Shown here: positions 8,313 to 19,694 of the stretch, in pieces | Layout: the number at the start of each line of letters is the position of its first letter | Position numbering within the stretch: the stretch's first letter is position 1 | Assembly (NCBI GenBank): GCA_029876055.1 | Contig: CM056878.1 | Coordinates: 3,472,001-3,536,000 of the forward strand | DNA: 64,000 nucleotides | From: Madurella fahalii | Lineage: Eukaryota; Ascomycota; Sordariomycetes; Sordariales | Direction: 5' to 3' | Position numbers and translations under genes: made by a program | Notes under the pieces: model-generated | What the model was told of the DNA's origin: nothing | The model's input: only the letters and a program-made list of their open reading frames with translations | The model's database searches: none

Positions 8313-9103
8313 ACAGTGCTTTTCGGGCGTCTTAACGCCGACTCCGCCCGAGCCACGGAGTATATTTTTATTTTAATCTACCAAAGTTCCAAACCGATGA
8401 GGCTCGCCATGCACTTCACTCTCCTTGGCACCGCAAATGGGCCATTGCGCCGGCGCCTCTGTGACGTCGGATTCCGCGCGTTTCTGTGCACACTTGGCTC
8501 GATAGAGTTGCTCCCCGTCTGATGAGTCACCGGCAGCCTGGACTAGAGGAAGGGATTGCGCGTAATCATTTCCCTGTATCGCTTGGATCTGGCAAGCATG
8601 AGTCACCCAGCTGTGTCTGGGTCGTAGTCCCTTGCCTGCTGCTGATACTGCGCGACTTGGTCGGGGAAAACCCACCCAATTTCGGCCGACAACTGCCATC
8701 GCTCTGCCGCACCAAAAGAAGGACGCCGCATGCCTCAGTCTGTCAGTGTCCATCGCCTCTTTTCAGGCAGCACGTCTGACGCACCCTGACAAAGAAGGCC
8801 TGCATTGCCGCACGCCATGCGCACGCCGCTCAAGTACCGGCTTAACTAAGCGGTCTCGGCAATCGGACCAAAAACCGTCCGCCCAAGAACACCGAGGATC
8901 GTCGGTCGAATCCGAGACGTTCCCTTTCCGCGCCATGGCTTTCAGGCAGATATGTCATGCTCCAGGGGGTGACGACTCTGCGCGCGGCCCCGGGCCCAGC
9001 GACCGTGTTATACATGTGTCGGGCCCGGGGCGGCACTCTTGGTTAGTCCGGTGTCCTTCGATTCTCTCGTCGGCTTCGGTCTCGGACTCGGCAACACCGC
9101 AGA
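8313..9103. other. Intergenic, dioxygenase to Zn2Cys6 gene
   Basis: Nearly 800 bp without convincing coding signal; overlapping frames on both strands look like chance. It should contain the terminator of the dioxygenase and the promoter of the regulator at 9104. Confidence 0.5.
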
Positions 9104-12079
9104 ATGTCAACCTCGCCCGAAGATGCACCCTCGGAAGCGTCCGCTGCCGCCGCACAGGCATACGAGCCGCTGGCTTGTGTAAGCTGTCGGTCCCGGAAGC
9201 TCAAATGTGAGAGTATGGACCGGGTGGATCTGGCCCCCGTTGCTTATTGTTCCTCATAGGCGATCGGCGCAAACCAGTCTGCACCCGCTGCGAAAAGGCC
9301 GGTGGCGAGTGCGTCTATCCGGAGTCTCGGAGGAAGCCGGCCTTTAAGCGGAGAAACGTGAGAGAGCTCGAAGAAAGGCTTTGTACGGCTCCATGTGCCC
9401 GATTCGTCGTCTCCCACGTGTTGACAAGCCCCTGCAGCACAAGTGGAAGGCTTGCTGAGAAGTGTCGGCAAACAACGAGCCGGTCCAGCGTCCCTGCCCA
9501 ATGCTGCTTGGACCGAGGAGTCGTCTCCCGCCGATGTTGGAGGCGAGAATGCCACGTCCAACTTCTTGGGTTTGCTTCAAAGCGGCCGTCCCGACGGGGC
9601 GGTGCCGTATTCCCCGCTGTCGCCGACCGAGAGTTCTCCAAAGGAGGACGGTTGGTTCCCCGGGGAGCTGATCGGGCTCGGCCAGTTTGAGAGTCTGCCT
9701 CCTTTCGACATGATCGAGGACCTGTAGGCGTGAAAAAATCGTAGCCGCTGATCGTGCGCCTGGTACTGATGAGGACTAGCCACAGGATATTCTTCGAAAC
9801 GCAGGGCCTCACTATGCCCGTGGTATACCGGGATAACTACCTGCGGTCGTTCCACTCCCCGCCGCATATGCGCCCGCCCATGTCTCTCCAGTATGCCGTC
9901 TGGACCACGGCCTCGAACGGCCATCCCAAGTATGGACGCTACCACGATGCCCTCTATCGACGTGCCCGCCACTATCTGGAAGCCGAGGAGCTAAAGGTTG
10001 GCATGAAACCCGGCCTGACCGTCCTTGACACTGACATCTCCAAAGGGACATGGCGAACATTTCATCACCCTCGGCCACGCCCAAGCCTGGGTTCTTGTAT
10101 CAACCGACGAAGCCCGGTGTCTGCACTTCACCAGGGCATCCATGAGCTCGGCCAGATGCATCAGGCTGACCGGCATGATGGGGCTTCACCGGCTCGATGA
10201 CACCACCGACGAGGAGCTCCCTATGGCGCCCATGATAGCCCCGCCCAAAACGTGGGCTGAGATCGAGGAGCGTCGGCGGCTTTTTTGGGGCGCCTTTGCC
10301 ATTGACAGCTATGCGAGCATCAGCGCCGGATGGCCGAATTTGATTGACGTGAACCAGGCAAGTCATTCGTCTCCTGACCGCAAGAAGTCTCACGGCTGAC
10401 CGCCAGCAGGTTACAACGCACTTGCCTGCGTCTGAGGAGGCCTTTACCCAGGGCGTCGAAGAGAAATCGTGCACCCTCCAGGATGTGTTCAAGGGCGCAG
10501 CCTACTCCACATTTGGTGGGAATGTGGTTATCTGCCATGTCTTCAACCAGCTGATGAAGCATGCCCACCGGCCGATGCCTGAAGACCATCCAGACGACCC
10601 TGAATACGGGACTTTCTGGAAGCGGCACAGGGAGCTCGACAATATGCTGTCTAGTGCCTTCATGTTTCTTCCCGAGCGTTTCAGGCTGCCGAGAAATATC
10701 CGTGATTCAGTAGCGGTGCAGTTAAATCTGAACCTGCATGCCGCCGTCATCTGCCTTCACAACACAGCCTGCGAGAAGGCCGACAAGTTCAAACTGCCGC
10801 GCATAAAGCAGACTAGCAGGACGAGAGCCTTGAATTCCGCCCAGGAAATCGTCGACATCATAAAACTGACTAGCCACATGAGAGAAGAATATGTGAGTAT
10901 CGCTGACCGGCGGCCCCTTTCCCCCTTGGACAAAGCTGACATTTTCAGTAGAAAAGTCCTCTGATGGCACTGTCCTTGTACTTTGCCGCATCGGTTTACG
11001 TAGCGCAGGCGAAAGAAAAACCCGAAGAGTGCGAGAGCGCAAACCTTGAACTTCTTGCCAAGTCGATGGATTCCATGGGCCGACGGCACACCTTGACACG
11101 CGCTTATCTCAATCAACTTCTTCTCGACCTCGAACGCAACGGCATCTCGGGCCTCATAGATTTTGTTCCAACGATAAGCGAGTTAAAGCCCTGCTGTCAC
11201 GGCATCCCCATAGTCGCTCGCGGCCCCGTCTCGCGCCACTCCAAAGTCCAACCGCCGCTGCCGGGGCGTCTGCCTCTGTGGGCGCCTCAAGGTGTCGTGG
11301 CCGCCAATACCCCTAGCACGATTCCGTACGCCTCTTTCGTGACGCACATCGCGCCTGAGCAGGAGGATATTAGCGGCCCCGCGAGCAAGCGAATGCGAAT
11401 CTCTACCGGATCGACAGACCCTCGCATGTCAGAAACGGCTAAGCATGTACGAGCCGACATACCCTCTTCTACACCCTGGGCTCCCGGGCGCGCAGGGCCG
11501 AACTCCATTGATGGCGTCCCTGCCACGGCCCTGTTCGGATACCCAGGCGGCTGGTCCTACGCAGCAAAATACATGGCGGCCAGCACGACAGCCACCACCA
11601 CCCTACCTCACCGGACCGGCTCCCCTGCCATGGGCGCCAGCTCGGCGACGCCCGGCAGCTTCCGCAGCCCCGGGCAATTACACATCCCTATGTCGGGGGA
11701 CCATACACAAACAACATTCACACAACCAATCGCTGGGCCTAGCAGTACAACAACCGCGACCGCTACGCTCGGAAGCACCAGCGCTACGAGCGATTTCCTT
11801 CCGAATATTGACAATAGAAGCAACGACAACACCAATGACAGCGAGGTCCCCGACCTCGACATCTTCCAGGACCTAGGCGAGTGGGGCGTGACCGACCCGG
11901 AGTCGTTCTACGCCATGCTGGCCGAGATCGCGCGCGGCAACAACACCGGGACAGACGACTACGGAACGTCACAGTCGCAGGACAGCAACAATCCCATGGA
12001 CCCGTGGGGCGGGGCGGCCGCCGGCGGGAGTGGTGGCTCGGCTTGGGACACCGGTGAAGGTGGTTCCAGGACTGGGTAA
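9104..12079 (+). CDS. Zn2Cys6 fungal transcription factor, 881 aa
   Basis: Binuclear zinc cluster at residues 25-52 with exact CX2CX6CX6CX2CX6C spacing (C25, C28, C35, C42, C45, C52), a basic linker and a short dimerisation helix (RELEERL...VEGLL). A Fungal_trans middle homology domain follows (motifs RRRLFWGAFAIDSY and VTTHLPASEEAF, the latter as in XlnR-type regulators). The C-terminus is Ser/Thr/Asn-rich and ends acidic and Gly-rich, possibly activating. Seven exons: 9104-9206, 9260-9382, 9438-9723, 9786-9996, 10046-10357, 10410-10892, 10952-12079; phases close exactly. Intron 5 is GC-AG (CAG|GCAAGT); a GT donor 9 nt upstream is in phase but would remove VNQ. Intron 4 has the weak donor GTTGGC. 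The target pathway is unknown. Confidence 0.85.
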
Positions 12080-12646
12080 AAAGTAATGGAAAAGGGGGGA
12101 GGAATTGTATGATAGGATTGTACTATATTACGGGTGCGGCTCCCGGAAATCTGGGACTGTTGTACGAGATATCGGACTCGGGGATACTGCATTGGGCTGG
12201 CAAGGTATGCATATGACCAGAAACGGGCTGGTTGGTAGGTTTTGGGGGAATCAGAGCGTATACGGAGACTCCCAACCCTTCTCACTAGATTACTAGATCC
12301 CCCATCTAAATAAATAGATAATGTCAAATTCCAAAACAGGGAACGTGTCAGAATCGGCCAGAACCGGCATGGTGTTTACACAAGTGTTGATTCTACCTTC
12401 TTTGCGCCAGTCGTGTCTAATTAGTTAAACGATACAGTAACTGTGTTTCGTCGTAGTAACCTCAACCCTCCCCCCCACACACACATACACCCCGACCCAT
12501 CTCAGACGGCGGTCTTCCTCAAGCGTCAACAAGCGTTAACTCCTTTGCGCCGGTTTTATCTCTGGCTAGTGAACGATACAGTACTGCATGGTCGTGAAGC
12601 ATCCAACTCAGAGATCGATCCTTCTTTGTGTCTCGCCACACCAGCC
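12080..12646. other. Convergent 3' regions
   Basis: Between the regulator (+) and CBR1 (-), which converge here. No gene seen; expected to hold both polyadenylation regions. Confidence 0.5.
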
Positions 12647-13836
12647 TTAGAAGGCAAACACCTGATCCTCGAGCTTGCTGACGGGCCGGGCCTTCTTGAA
12701 GCCCAGGCTCTCGGTGGCCTTCTTCAGCCCGCTGATCATGGGAGGAGGGCCGCAGAGCAGGATCTTGACGTCGTCGGCCGGCTTGGGGAGCCATTTCTGC
12801 AATGATCACAACAGATCAGCAACCTCTTATCCCCCAACTTTATTCAAACAATAGGATCTTGCCCAGGGAGAGGGGCCAGGGGCGGTTTTAACTCACGGTA
12901 ATCATATCGGCCGTCACGTAGCCCACGCCGCCGGTCCACCCGGCAGGCGGCTTGTCCAGCACGTAGTGGACGCGGAAGCCCTTGTCCTCGCGGGCCAGCT
13001 GGTCCAGGTCCTCGCGCAGCAAAATGTCCTGCTCGGTCACGTTGGCGAAGATGAGGTCCACCTCGGTCCGGTCGCCGGCCTTGCGGCCCCGCACGATGGC
13101 CCGGATGACCTGCAGCATCGGGGTGATGCCCGTGCCGCCGGCGACCATGCCGAAGTGACGCACCATGTTGGGCGTGTAGACGAAGGCGCCCTTGGGGCCC
13201 TTGACGCGGATCGTCTGGCCGACGCCGAGCGACGCCATGTGCTTGGAGATGTTGCCCGTCGGGTACGACTTGATGAGCAGGTCGAAGTAGCCCGGCTGGT
13301 GGTCGCCCGAGATCGGCGTGTAGGAGCGCACAATCTCCTTGGAGGAGCCGTCGGGCTGCGGGAGGTGCGCGCCGATCGAGATGTGCTGACCGATCGGCAG
13401 GCCGAGGATCGAGGTCGGTGTGGGGAGGGCGAAACGGTAGCTTTGAAAAGTAAGAAAAAGGGGGGAGTTGTTAGTTGACTGAGGGCGGCGGATGGGATGT
13501 TTAACGGGGATTTTCAAGGGGGAGCGCTTACATGGCAACATTGTGCGAGATGATGGTCTTTTCCTTGAGCTCAAATTCTTGGAAGACGTCGGGTTTAAGG
13601 ACCTTCTTGGGGACTGGCGGACGGGGCCACAGTCAAGTCAGTGGTTGTCGATAGGTAATGATGGCCTGTGTGTGCGACATACCATTGTTATAGAACTTCA
13701 CCGCGCCCAGGACGATCCCCAGCAGCAGCGCGTAGACTGTCCATTCCCGCTTCACGATGGCCGTGCCGACGACAAGCAGGCCGACGGGAATGTATATCCC
13801 GTCGATGAACTTGCGTGCAAGCAATGAGTCGGACAT
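12647..13836 (-). CDS. CBR1: NADH-cytochrome b5 reductase, 309 aa
   Basis: Transfers electrons from NADH through FAD to cytochrome b5 for lipid desaturation, sterol synthesis and related ER or outer mitochondrial membrane reactions. An N-terminal membrane segment (~residues 14-45) is followed by the FAD domain with RSYTPIS (117-123) and GPKGAFVY (160-167). The NAD domain has GGTGITPMLQ (180-189) and a CGPPPM motif near the C-terminus. It ends with the typical VFAF. Minus-strand exons in order: 13836-13683, 13613-13532, 13440-12897, 12796-12647; all junctions are GT-AG and the total is 930 nt. Length and order match fungal Cbr1. It is divergent from the DUF3605 gene. Confidence 0.93.
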
Positions 13837-14519
13837 GTCTGGTTGTCTCCGTCGCTCTCTCTCTGTCACTCTCCGCGCACTCTGGTGGCCCGGATGGGGA
13901 TCGCGACTGCTCGAGAGCTCAGTTGGATGTGGGACGGAACCACGGAGCCGTTTTCGGTCTGGGGGACACAATTGTTTAAAAAAACAGACCGAACAAGCTG
14001 TCGGACCGGGGTGTGGGATGGGCGCGTGGGCCGATTTTGCTGCGGGTTGAGCCGAATTCCAAGGGTGGGGACCGGAGCCCCACTAAACTCTGGGCTTCTG
14101 GGTTCAACAATTTGTGCCCCGGCGGGACGGGCCAGCCAGAACTCGGCCCATGCCGGCAGCGGTCCGATGCCACGGCAGTTCGCAATGTCGCAACGTCGCA
14201 ATCTTACGCTCTCACACTGAAATGCGTCCCCTCCTGCAAATACCGCCGCCTTGCCGGCTGCTTACACAATCCCGTACTTTCTTGCGGTCCGTAGCATCAC
14301 ATTTTTGTCCTTTCGCGCCGGATTTTATCCACTCAGGTTTCCAAAGTCTCTTATCTCTAATCGCTGCCTAGCTCTCAGGGGCCCTGTATCCGACCGGTGA
14401 TTGGTTTGTTCCGACGTGCCAGCCAGCTGTCCAGTCTTGGTTCTGGCGGCGGTACCAGAAAGACGTTCCAGGGAGAACCCCGCCATCAAGGTACCAACGT
14501 ACCGGGTAAAGAAATCCAA
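13837..14519. promoter_or_regulatory. Divergent intergenic region CBR1 / DUF3605 gene
   Basis: 680 bp between two start codons pointing away from each other, so both promoters must lie here. I cannot assign individual transcription factor sites. Confidence 0.5.
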
Positions 14520-15230
14520 ATGGGTGAGAACGCGATCGAGGAGCCGCCGTTTCCCCTTACCGAGGTGGACAAATGGGTGCTCTCCCAGACCGACGACGAA
14601 TACGCATATCACACCTGGGACGATCTCCGCAGTATCATTCGTATGGGCACCTGCTTGCTCTTTTTGATGCTGGACTCGCCAGTTCTCGGCGCTGCCGAGT
14701 ACTAACACACAATCCCAGAAAACAATGAGCTCCATGTCCTCAAGAGAAAGCCGTCCGATCTTCGGCGGTACATGAAGTGGACGGCCGAGACAAAAGCCGA
14801 GTACGGCAGCATCACCAACTTCCTCCTTGCCCATCGTCTTCCGAAAGCCTGGGGTTCGCCGCCCTTCACGCCGGCCTCTGAAACGCCGTTTGCCGACCCG
14901 TCCGACTACCGGGTGCTGATCAACGACTGGCCCTACGGCTTCACCCCGGGCATCACCCACCTTGTCGTGTGGTCCCGCACCCTGATCCCGACCGATGGCG
15001 AGGTGGGCGACATGACACCCGAGACCAGAGAGATCGTCGCACAGTTCGTAAAGCGGTACTTCGTAGACAGCCTCGGGCCTGGCGGCGAGGACAAGGTGCT
15101 GTGGTTCAAAAATTGGGTAGCCCTGCAGAGCGTGCGGACGGTTGACCATATTCATGTCATGGTGCGGGATGTCGACCCCGCCGTGTTGCAGGAGTGGGCG
15201 GAGGAGCGCGAATGGCATAGACCACAGTAG
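14520..15230 (+). CDS. DUF3605 / GIG1-like protein, 210 aa
   Basis: Resembles the fungal DUF3605 family (N-acetylglucosamine-induced protein 1 of Candida is a member): FPLTEVDKWVLSQTDDEY at the start, SDLRRYMKWTAETKAEYGS in the middle, then FADPSDYRVLINDWPYG and THLVVWSRT. Biochemical function is not established for the family; a link to GlcNAc or chitin metabolism is an inference from the Candida name. Exons 14520-14640 and 14719-15230; the intron has a TACTAAC branch site and GTATGG...CCCAG ends, and joins SII-QNNELHVLKRK. The stop codon lies 53 bp from the stop of convergent SND2. Confidence 0.85.
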
Positions 15231-15282
15231 ATGATGCATCCGGTACCGCAAGACAAGGAAGGGGCTTGGAAAAATCCAGATA

Positions 15283-15759
15283 TTACGCTGCCCGCCGCTG
15301 CTTGCGATTGCCCGCGGGCGCAGCATTTGCATCGACCCCCATCTGTGCCATCTGCTTCGCGGCGCCCATCATGCTGAAACCCTTGTAGACGCCGTATGCA
15401 GGAACCACGGCCCAAAGGAGCCACGCCCAATTGCCGAACAGGGCGACGAGGATTGCGGCGCCCCAGGTGACCCAGATGACGTCGAACATGTACTCGGTCA
15501 GGCCAGCCGCGCCCAGGTCTTCCCCGGAGGATCTGAGAGCTTTTGTGGCGGGGTCATAGCTGGGGCGTCCGGTCCTTTCCAGAGCGAATTGGCAGACGAA
15601 GCTGGGGAGGGAGAGAATGAACCAGAGCAAGAGAGAGCGTGTCCGGAAGACGAAGTGCAGAAGCAGGAACAGGCCATTGACGATCAGCGACCCGATGTGA
15701 AGGTTGTTGAGCGCCGCCGAATTGGACTTGGCTTGATCTTTGCGCGCTTTCTGAGCCAT
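15283..15759 (-). CDS. SND2: SND2 / TMEM208 family ER protein, 158 aa
   Basis: Small multi-span ER membrane protein of the TMEM208 (DUF788) family; in yeast Snd2 (Env10) takes part in SRP-independent targeting of membrane proteins to the ER. Polar N-terminus (MAQKARKDQAKSNSAALNN), four hydrophobic stretches (~residues 24-41, 44-60, 88-110, 112-128) and a basic C-terminus RKQRRAA. Length is normal and no intron is needed. Confidence 0.85.
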   Translation of the reverse strand: MAQKARKDQAKSNSAALNNLHIGSLIVNGLFLLLHFVFRTRSLLLWFILSLPSFVCQFALERTGRPSYDPATKALRSSGEDLGAAGLTEYMFDVIWVTWGAAILVALFGNWAWLLWAVVPAYGVYKGFSMMGAAKQMAQMGVDANAAPAGNRKQRRAA

Positions 15760-17556
15760 ATTCGTTGCCAGGCGAATGAGTGGGTTATTATTAGGGGAAC
15801 GCCGAATGAAACTGAAGAAGGGGAAAATGTTTGGAACGATGACAACTTTTGGCGCCCCCGGTCGGGATGTCGTTGAGGGTTCTTGGCGCTCCTACCTCAA
15901 TAACCCTGGCAACTGGCTAGCCTTGGCATCCATGGATCCGTCACTGTAGTGTACGGGACTCGAGGTAGTTAGCACTAGAGTCCTTAGTAACCCAGCTGTC
16001 CGCAGATTCTAACTCACACTGGCTGAATCGGCAACGGCTTGGCCCAACAACTGCGTGAACTTGAATTTTCTTTTCCAATTTATCCACTCTCCCTGTCTCT
16101 TGAGTCGGCGATGCGAACCATTCATTTTTGTGCCAGCTTTCCCACCGCGTGTCACAAGGACATCTCGCGGAAGGCCCCCCATTAGGGAGGTTAGCCGCGC
16201 AGTTATCAATTGATTGAAAGAAGGGCCCATCGAAGGACTACCTATCCGACTAGATATCCGTCAAGGAAGCCAGAAAGCTGCAGGAGGTTATGGCTCAGCA
16301 TCAGACCACATATGCAGACAAGTGGCCGAGTAGGATCCACAGGGTATTAATGGCTAGTGCGGTTAGCCAGCCAGCAATAACCCATCCTCTCCGACTTTGT
16401 AGGACGACTTCGATTTCAAGAGGGTTGTAATTTAGGCCCCCAGAAGGAAGGACGATCCGTAAGGTTGTCGAAGATTGTTACTGAATTTGATCACACTGAT
16501 CCAACCCTGGACCTTCTGCCGTTGTCACATCGCGCATGGGCACGCCGCCGTAGACCTGCGTCCCCAGGTGCTATAGCCACGCAAGACGAAGAGGGGGGAG
16601 TATCAAATCATAGGTTCTGGTAAGGCTCTAGCTGCCATACCAGGCAACCCGATGTAACCGCGATGCTGAGTTTTCATTTTTGAGAGAGCAAGCCTGAGCC
16701 GGCCGTACTAGGATTGGATGTTGGGTGCCGGCGTAGGGGCTCTAATGCCCTACTATCACGCGTATCCACTCATGCCGCGTCACCAGCAACAGGCCGTTCT
16801 GAGTGAAAGGGTTCAGACAGTTTTGAAGTTTAGTTAGCGTCACGGTGTCTTTGATTCTTCAACGAACGCGGTGAGGCATCAACACGTGGGGCTGACATGT
16901 CCCAGACAACATCTATCTACCTACCTACTTAAGGTAGTCTGCCGCGTCACCACATATGCAAAGTGCAAATGGAGAATCCCCCAGACTTGGATAAGGCAAA
17001 ACCGAGGTCGACTTGCAGCGTAGCAGGATGAGTTGTGTGCTTGTTGATTTCTGGCTCCTCTCAGTTCATTTCCATTCGTACTATTGGAATAGCCTCATCT
17101 TGCTGAGCTATATGATTGGCAGTAGGCCCGGGGCTCACGTAAACGTGCCCTACGCAATGGTATATCAAACGGTGAAAGGGCACATCATGAACTTTAGTTC
17201 GCCTTTGTATTTTAAGTAGCATCCCTTTACCTCACGGTTGGAGATGGCTGGGACTTCGAATCTGACGAAACTGACGGTCATCTCGATGTAACCAAGTCGC
17301 ATGTAACTTGACAGGGGTGCAGCTCATCTAATATGCTCCCGACGAGTACGTGGGAATTTGATGCTGGTATAGCTCAACAACGCGATGTAGGAGTCGTCGT
17401 CAGCTCTGATCCTGGAATTGTCTATAAAAGCACCAGTAACCCGCCGCTCTGCCGCCAACACTGCACCATCAAGAGCAAGCACTCATAGCTATACATCTTC
17501 CAGACAACCGGCGACCAGGCAGATAGCAGTCTCAACAGCAAGCCACCATAACCACC
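15760..17556. other. Long intergenic region
   Basis: About 1.8 kb with no supported gene, tRNA or recognisable repeat; the short frames look random. The right end contains the promoter of the small secreted protein, with a TATA-like box at 17421-17430. Confidence 0.5.
17421..17430 (+). promoter_or_regulatory. TATA-like box upstream of small secreted protein
   Basis: TCTATAAAAG lies 127 bp before the start codon at 17557 and is followed by a CA-rich leader. A strong TATA box suits a tightly regulated, highly inducible gene. Prediction only. Confidence 0.55.
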
Positions 17557-17924
17557 ATGCGTTTCTTCACGGCTATGTTCGTTACCCTTGCCACCGGCGC
17601 TTTCGCCGCTCCCGGCTCAGCGCCCGCCTCGCTCAGCGCCCGCCAGGATACGTGCACGTACAATTGTGACTGTGCATCTCCCGATACTGCCGAATGCTGC
17701 GCCGAAGCTGGCGGCACTCTGGACGAGAGCAACGTACGTACCACGATCCGTTGCTTCTCTCATCAACAACATAAGCCTTGTGAGAGTGTTATACTAACTC
17801 GGTTTGGAATTAGTGGTGCGGGAACATGCCGACCGACGTCGCTACGGCCTTCACCGCATGCTGCTCGCGGACTTTGGACGCCTATTCTTGCATGACCCAG
17901 ATTGGTTGCCCCCTTGTCAAATAG
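17557..17924 (+). CDS. Small secreted ten-cysteine protein, 95 aa
   Basis: Exons 17557-17733 and 17814-17924, joined in phase 0 (intron GTACGT...ATACTAAC...TTAG). The product starts with a clear signal peptide (residues 1 to ~18, MRFFTAMFVTLATGAFAA), then a short Pro/Ser/Ala stretch to a possible processing site at R29. A 66-residue mature core follows with ten cysteines at 33, 37, 39, 47, 48, 61, 75, 76, 85 and 91, including two CC pairs. The even number fits five disulfides. It is not a hydrophobin (pattern and spacing differ) and I recognise no family. Possible roles are effector, antifungal or cell-wall protein; none is shown by the sequence. The upstream TATA box and isolated position support a real gene. 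Confidence 0.72.
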
Positions 17925-19694
17925 AAGCTGGCGCGTCTGCGAGACGGAAAACCGGGAATATGGGTTAGACATTGGACTTGCGAAGGGCCCAGGGGCAAGG
18001 TTTACTAGCGTGGGCTTTCCGGCATCGAGCGAGGGAGCAGTCAATGCTAGCGCCGGATACAGTTCTAACACTCAACCCCATTCCGGTATAGATACTAGGT
18101 CGCAATTGGCCTTTGGAAATTAGAAATCCCACTCTTCCCGCATGTGAGGATAGGCAACGATGAAACGTGTCCGTTCCGCAAAATGTTGTAGTAATTGGAA
18201 CAATCGAACCTCTGGGCCGTCGGACATAGAGACGCCATCCTTGTGTGACGTCCCGGTGCCACTGCAGCCCAGGACAGCCACTTTTATCAATTTGTGAAAG
18301 ATGAGCCTACAAAACTATCTAAACAGCGGTATAAGCGGCGGCCGTCTCAGTCATAAGGGCTTTAATTACGCTGTTAGCCAGGGAATCACACTAACAGCGC
18401 GAAGAGATTGTTGAAAAGATGCTGTGATCAGACCTAGTAGTCAACAAGACAAGACCGGCCCAAATTGTTTACGTAAAACATCAACCAAGACGCTTTTTGC
18501 GAGAAATTCTCCCGGCGAACGTGGCTCCTGATGAAGTTCATTCATGTGTCGTATTGTTATGAATTGCAGTGCGGATGGCTTGGCGGGGCTTGGGACATGG
18601 TGGGAGTCGAGTGCTGTGAAGTTGGGACTCGCCAGCTCATGCCAGAGCAAAGGTAAGGTGCCTGAAGAATCATGAATGAAATTGCGTCTCCTTCCATACA
18701 CTTACAGTACAGTACTTGGTAGGTGATTGCAGGGAGCCGGAGCCTAAGAAGAAGCACTGACCAACGGGTCGTGTCTGCGGTTGAAGCAAAGTCGCATCGT
18801 GGATCGCAAGGCCGCTGCAAACCCAGCACTCCAGGTGGCGGGACCGAAGAAACAATGTGAGGATGGCTCAGATGGCTGCCTGCCCAGTTTTCAGGTGTGG
18901 CTGGGAGCACGGCAGGCGCACCGTGGGATCCAACCCAGTTGCTCGGCAGGTCCCGCGCCCAACCGCCGTAGCGTTAACACGAGCGCGTAGCCAATCAATT
19001 CCCCCCTGCCGTGCCCACCCACCATAACATTGCCAGAACGACAGAACCTAGCAACGACGCCTCGATAGACGGCTCGACAGCTTTCCCACCGAAAAACGGG
19101 ACGACACCAGCTCATCGCTTGGCCGAAAAATCAGGGGTTGGAATCGCTGGGTGTTGGCCATTCTCCTTCGTCGCTTCCTTTCATTTTTCGGTGGTTGGAA
19201 GTCATGTCCTCTGAACTCGGGAGGATTTGACACAACCAGCCTTGCGGGCCCGCATCGTCGTCTTTGTTTTCGCCTTCTGTTCCCCCTTCTCCCGACAGCA
19301 CCTTACCAGGCCCCGCTACGCCGTCACCGGACTGCCCTGCCTGTCGAACCGTCCATCATTGCCTTCCAGCGCTGTACAGATTTCGATACCCATTGCGCGC
19401 ACGCCCGATCGTCCGACGCCCTTCTTAATCAAAGCAGCTGCATCGACCATTTTCTTCTGAGCCCTTCCGACGAGTGGCTCGTGACTAGGCCGCCGGCCTT
19501 AGAACTCGCTTCCGTTTCCGCCACCGAACAACCGCCCTCTTCCGTTGTGCACGGCCTGCGCTATCGCCGTGGTGGGGGGGGGTGAATCTCCCATGCATAT
19601 CCAGCTCGAGACTACTGTTGATTCGAGCGACCTCCATGGATAATCACCGTCGGTAGCAACTGGAAAATTACGTCGCACCCCAACCGGCGCGGCT
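17925..19694. other. Long intergenic region upstream of CDC27
   Basis: About 1.8 kb with no supported gene. The last 500 bp, pyrimidine-rich with an in-frame-interrupted leader and a G-run near 19574, probably form the CDC27 promoter and 5' UTR. Confidence 0.5.

Noticed and set aside
7292..12079. A biosynthetic gene cluster built on a dioxygenase plus an adjacent Zn2Cys6 regulator
   Set aside because: No backbone enzyme (PKS, NRPS, terpene synthase), transporter or further tailoring gene is nearby; the next genes are housekeeping CBR1 and SND2.
17557..17924. The ten-cysteine protein as a hydrophobin
   Set aside because: Hydrophobins have eight cysteines with two CC pairs in the order C-CC-C-C-CC-C; here there are ten in the order C-C-C-CC-C-CC-C-C.
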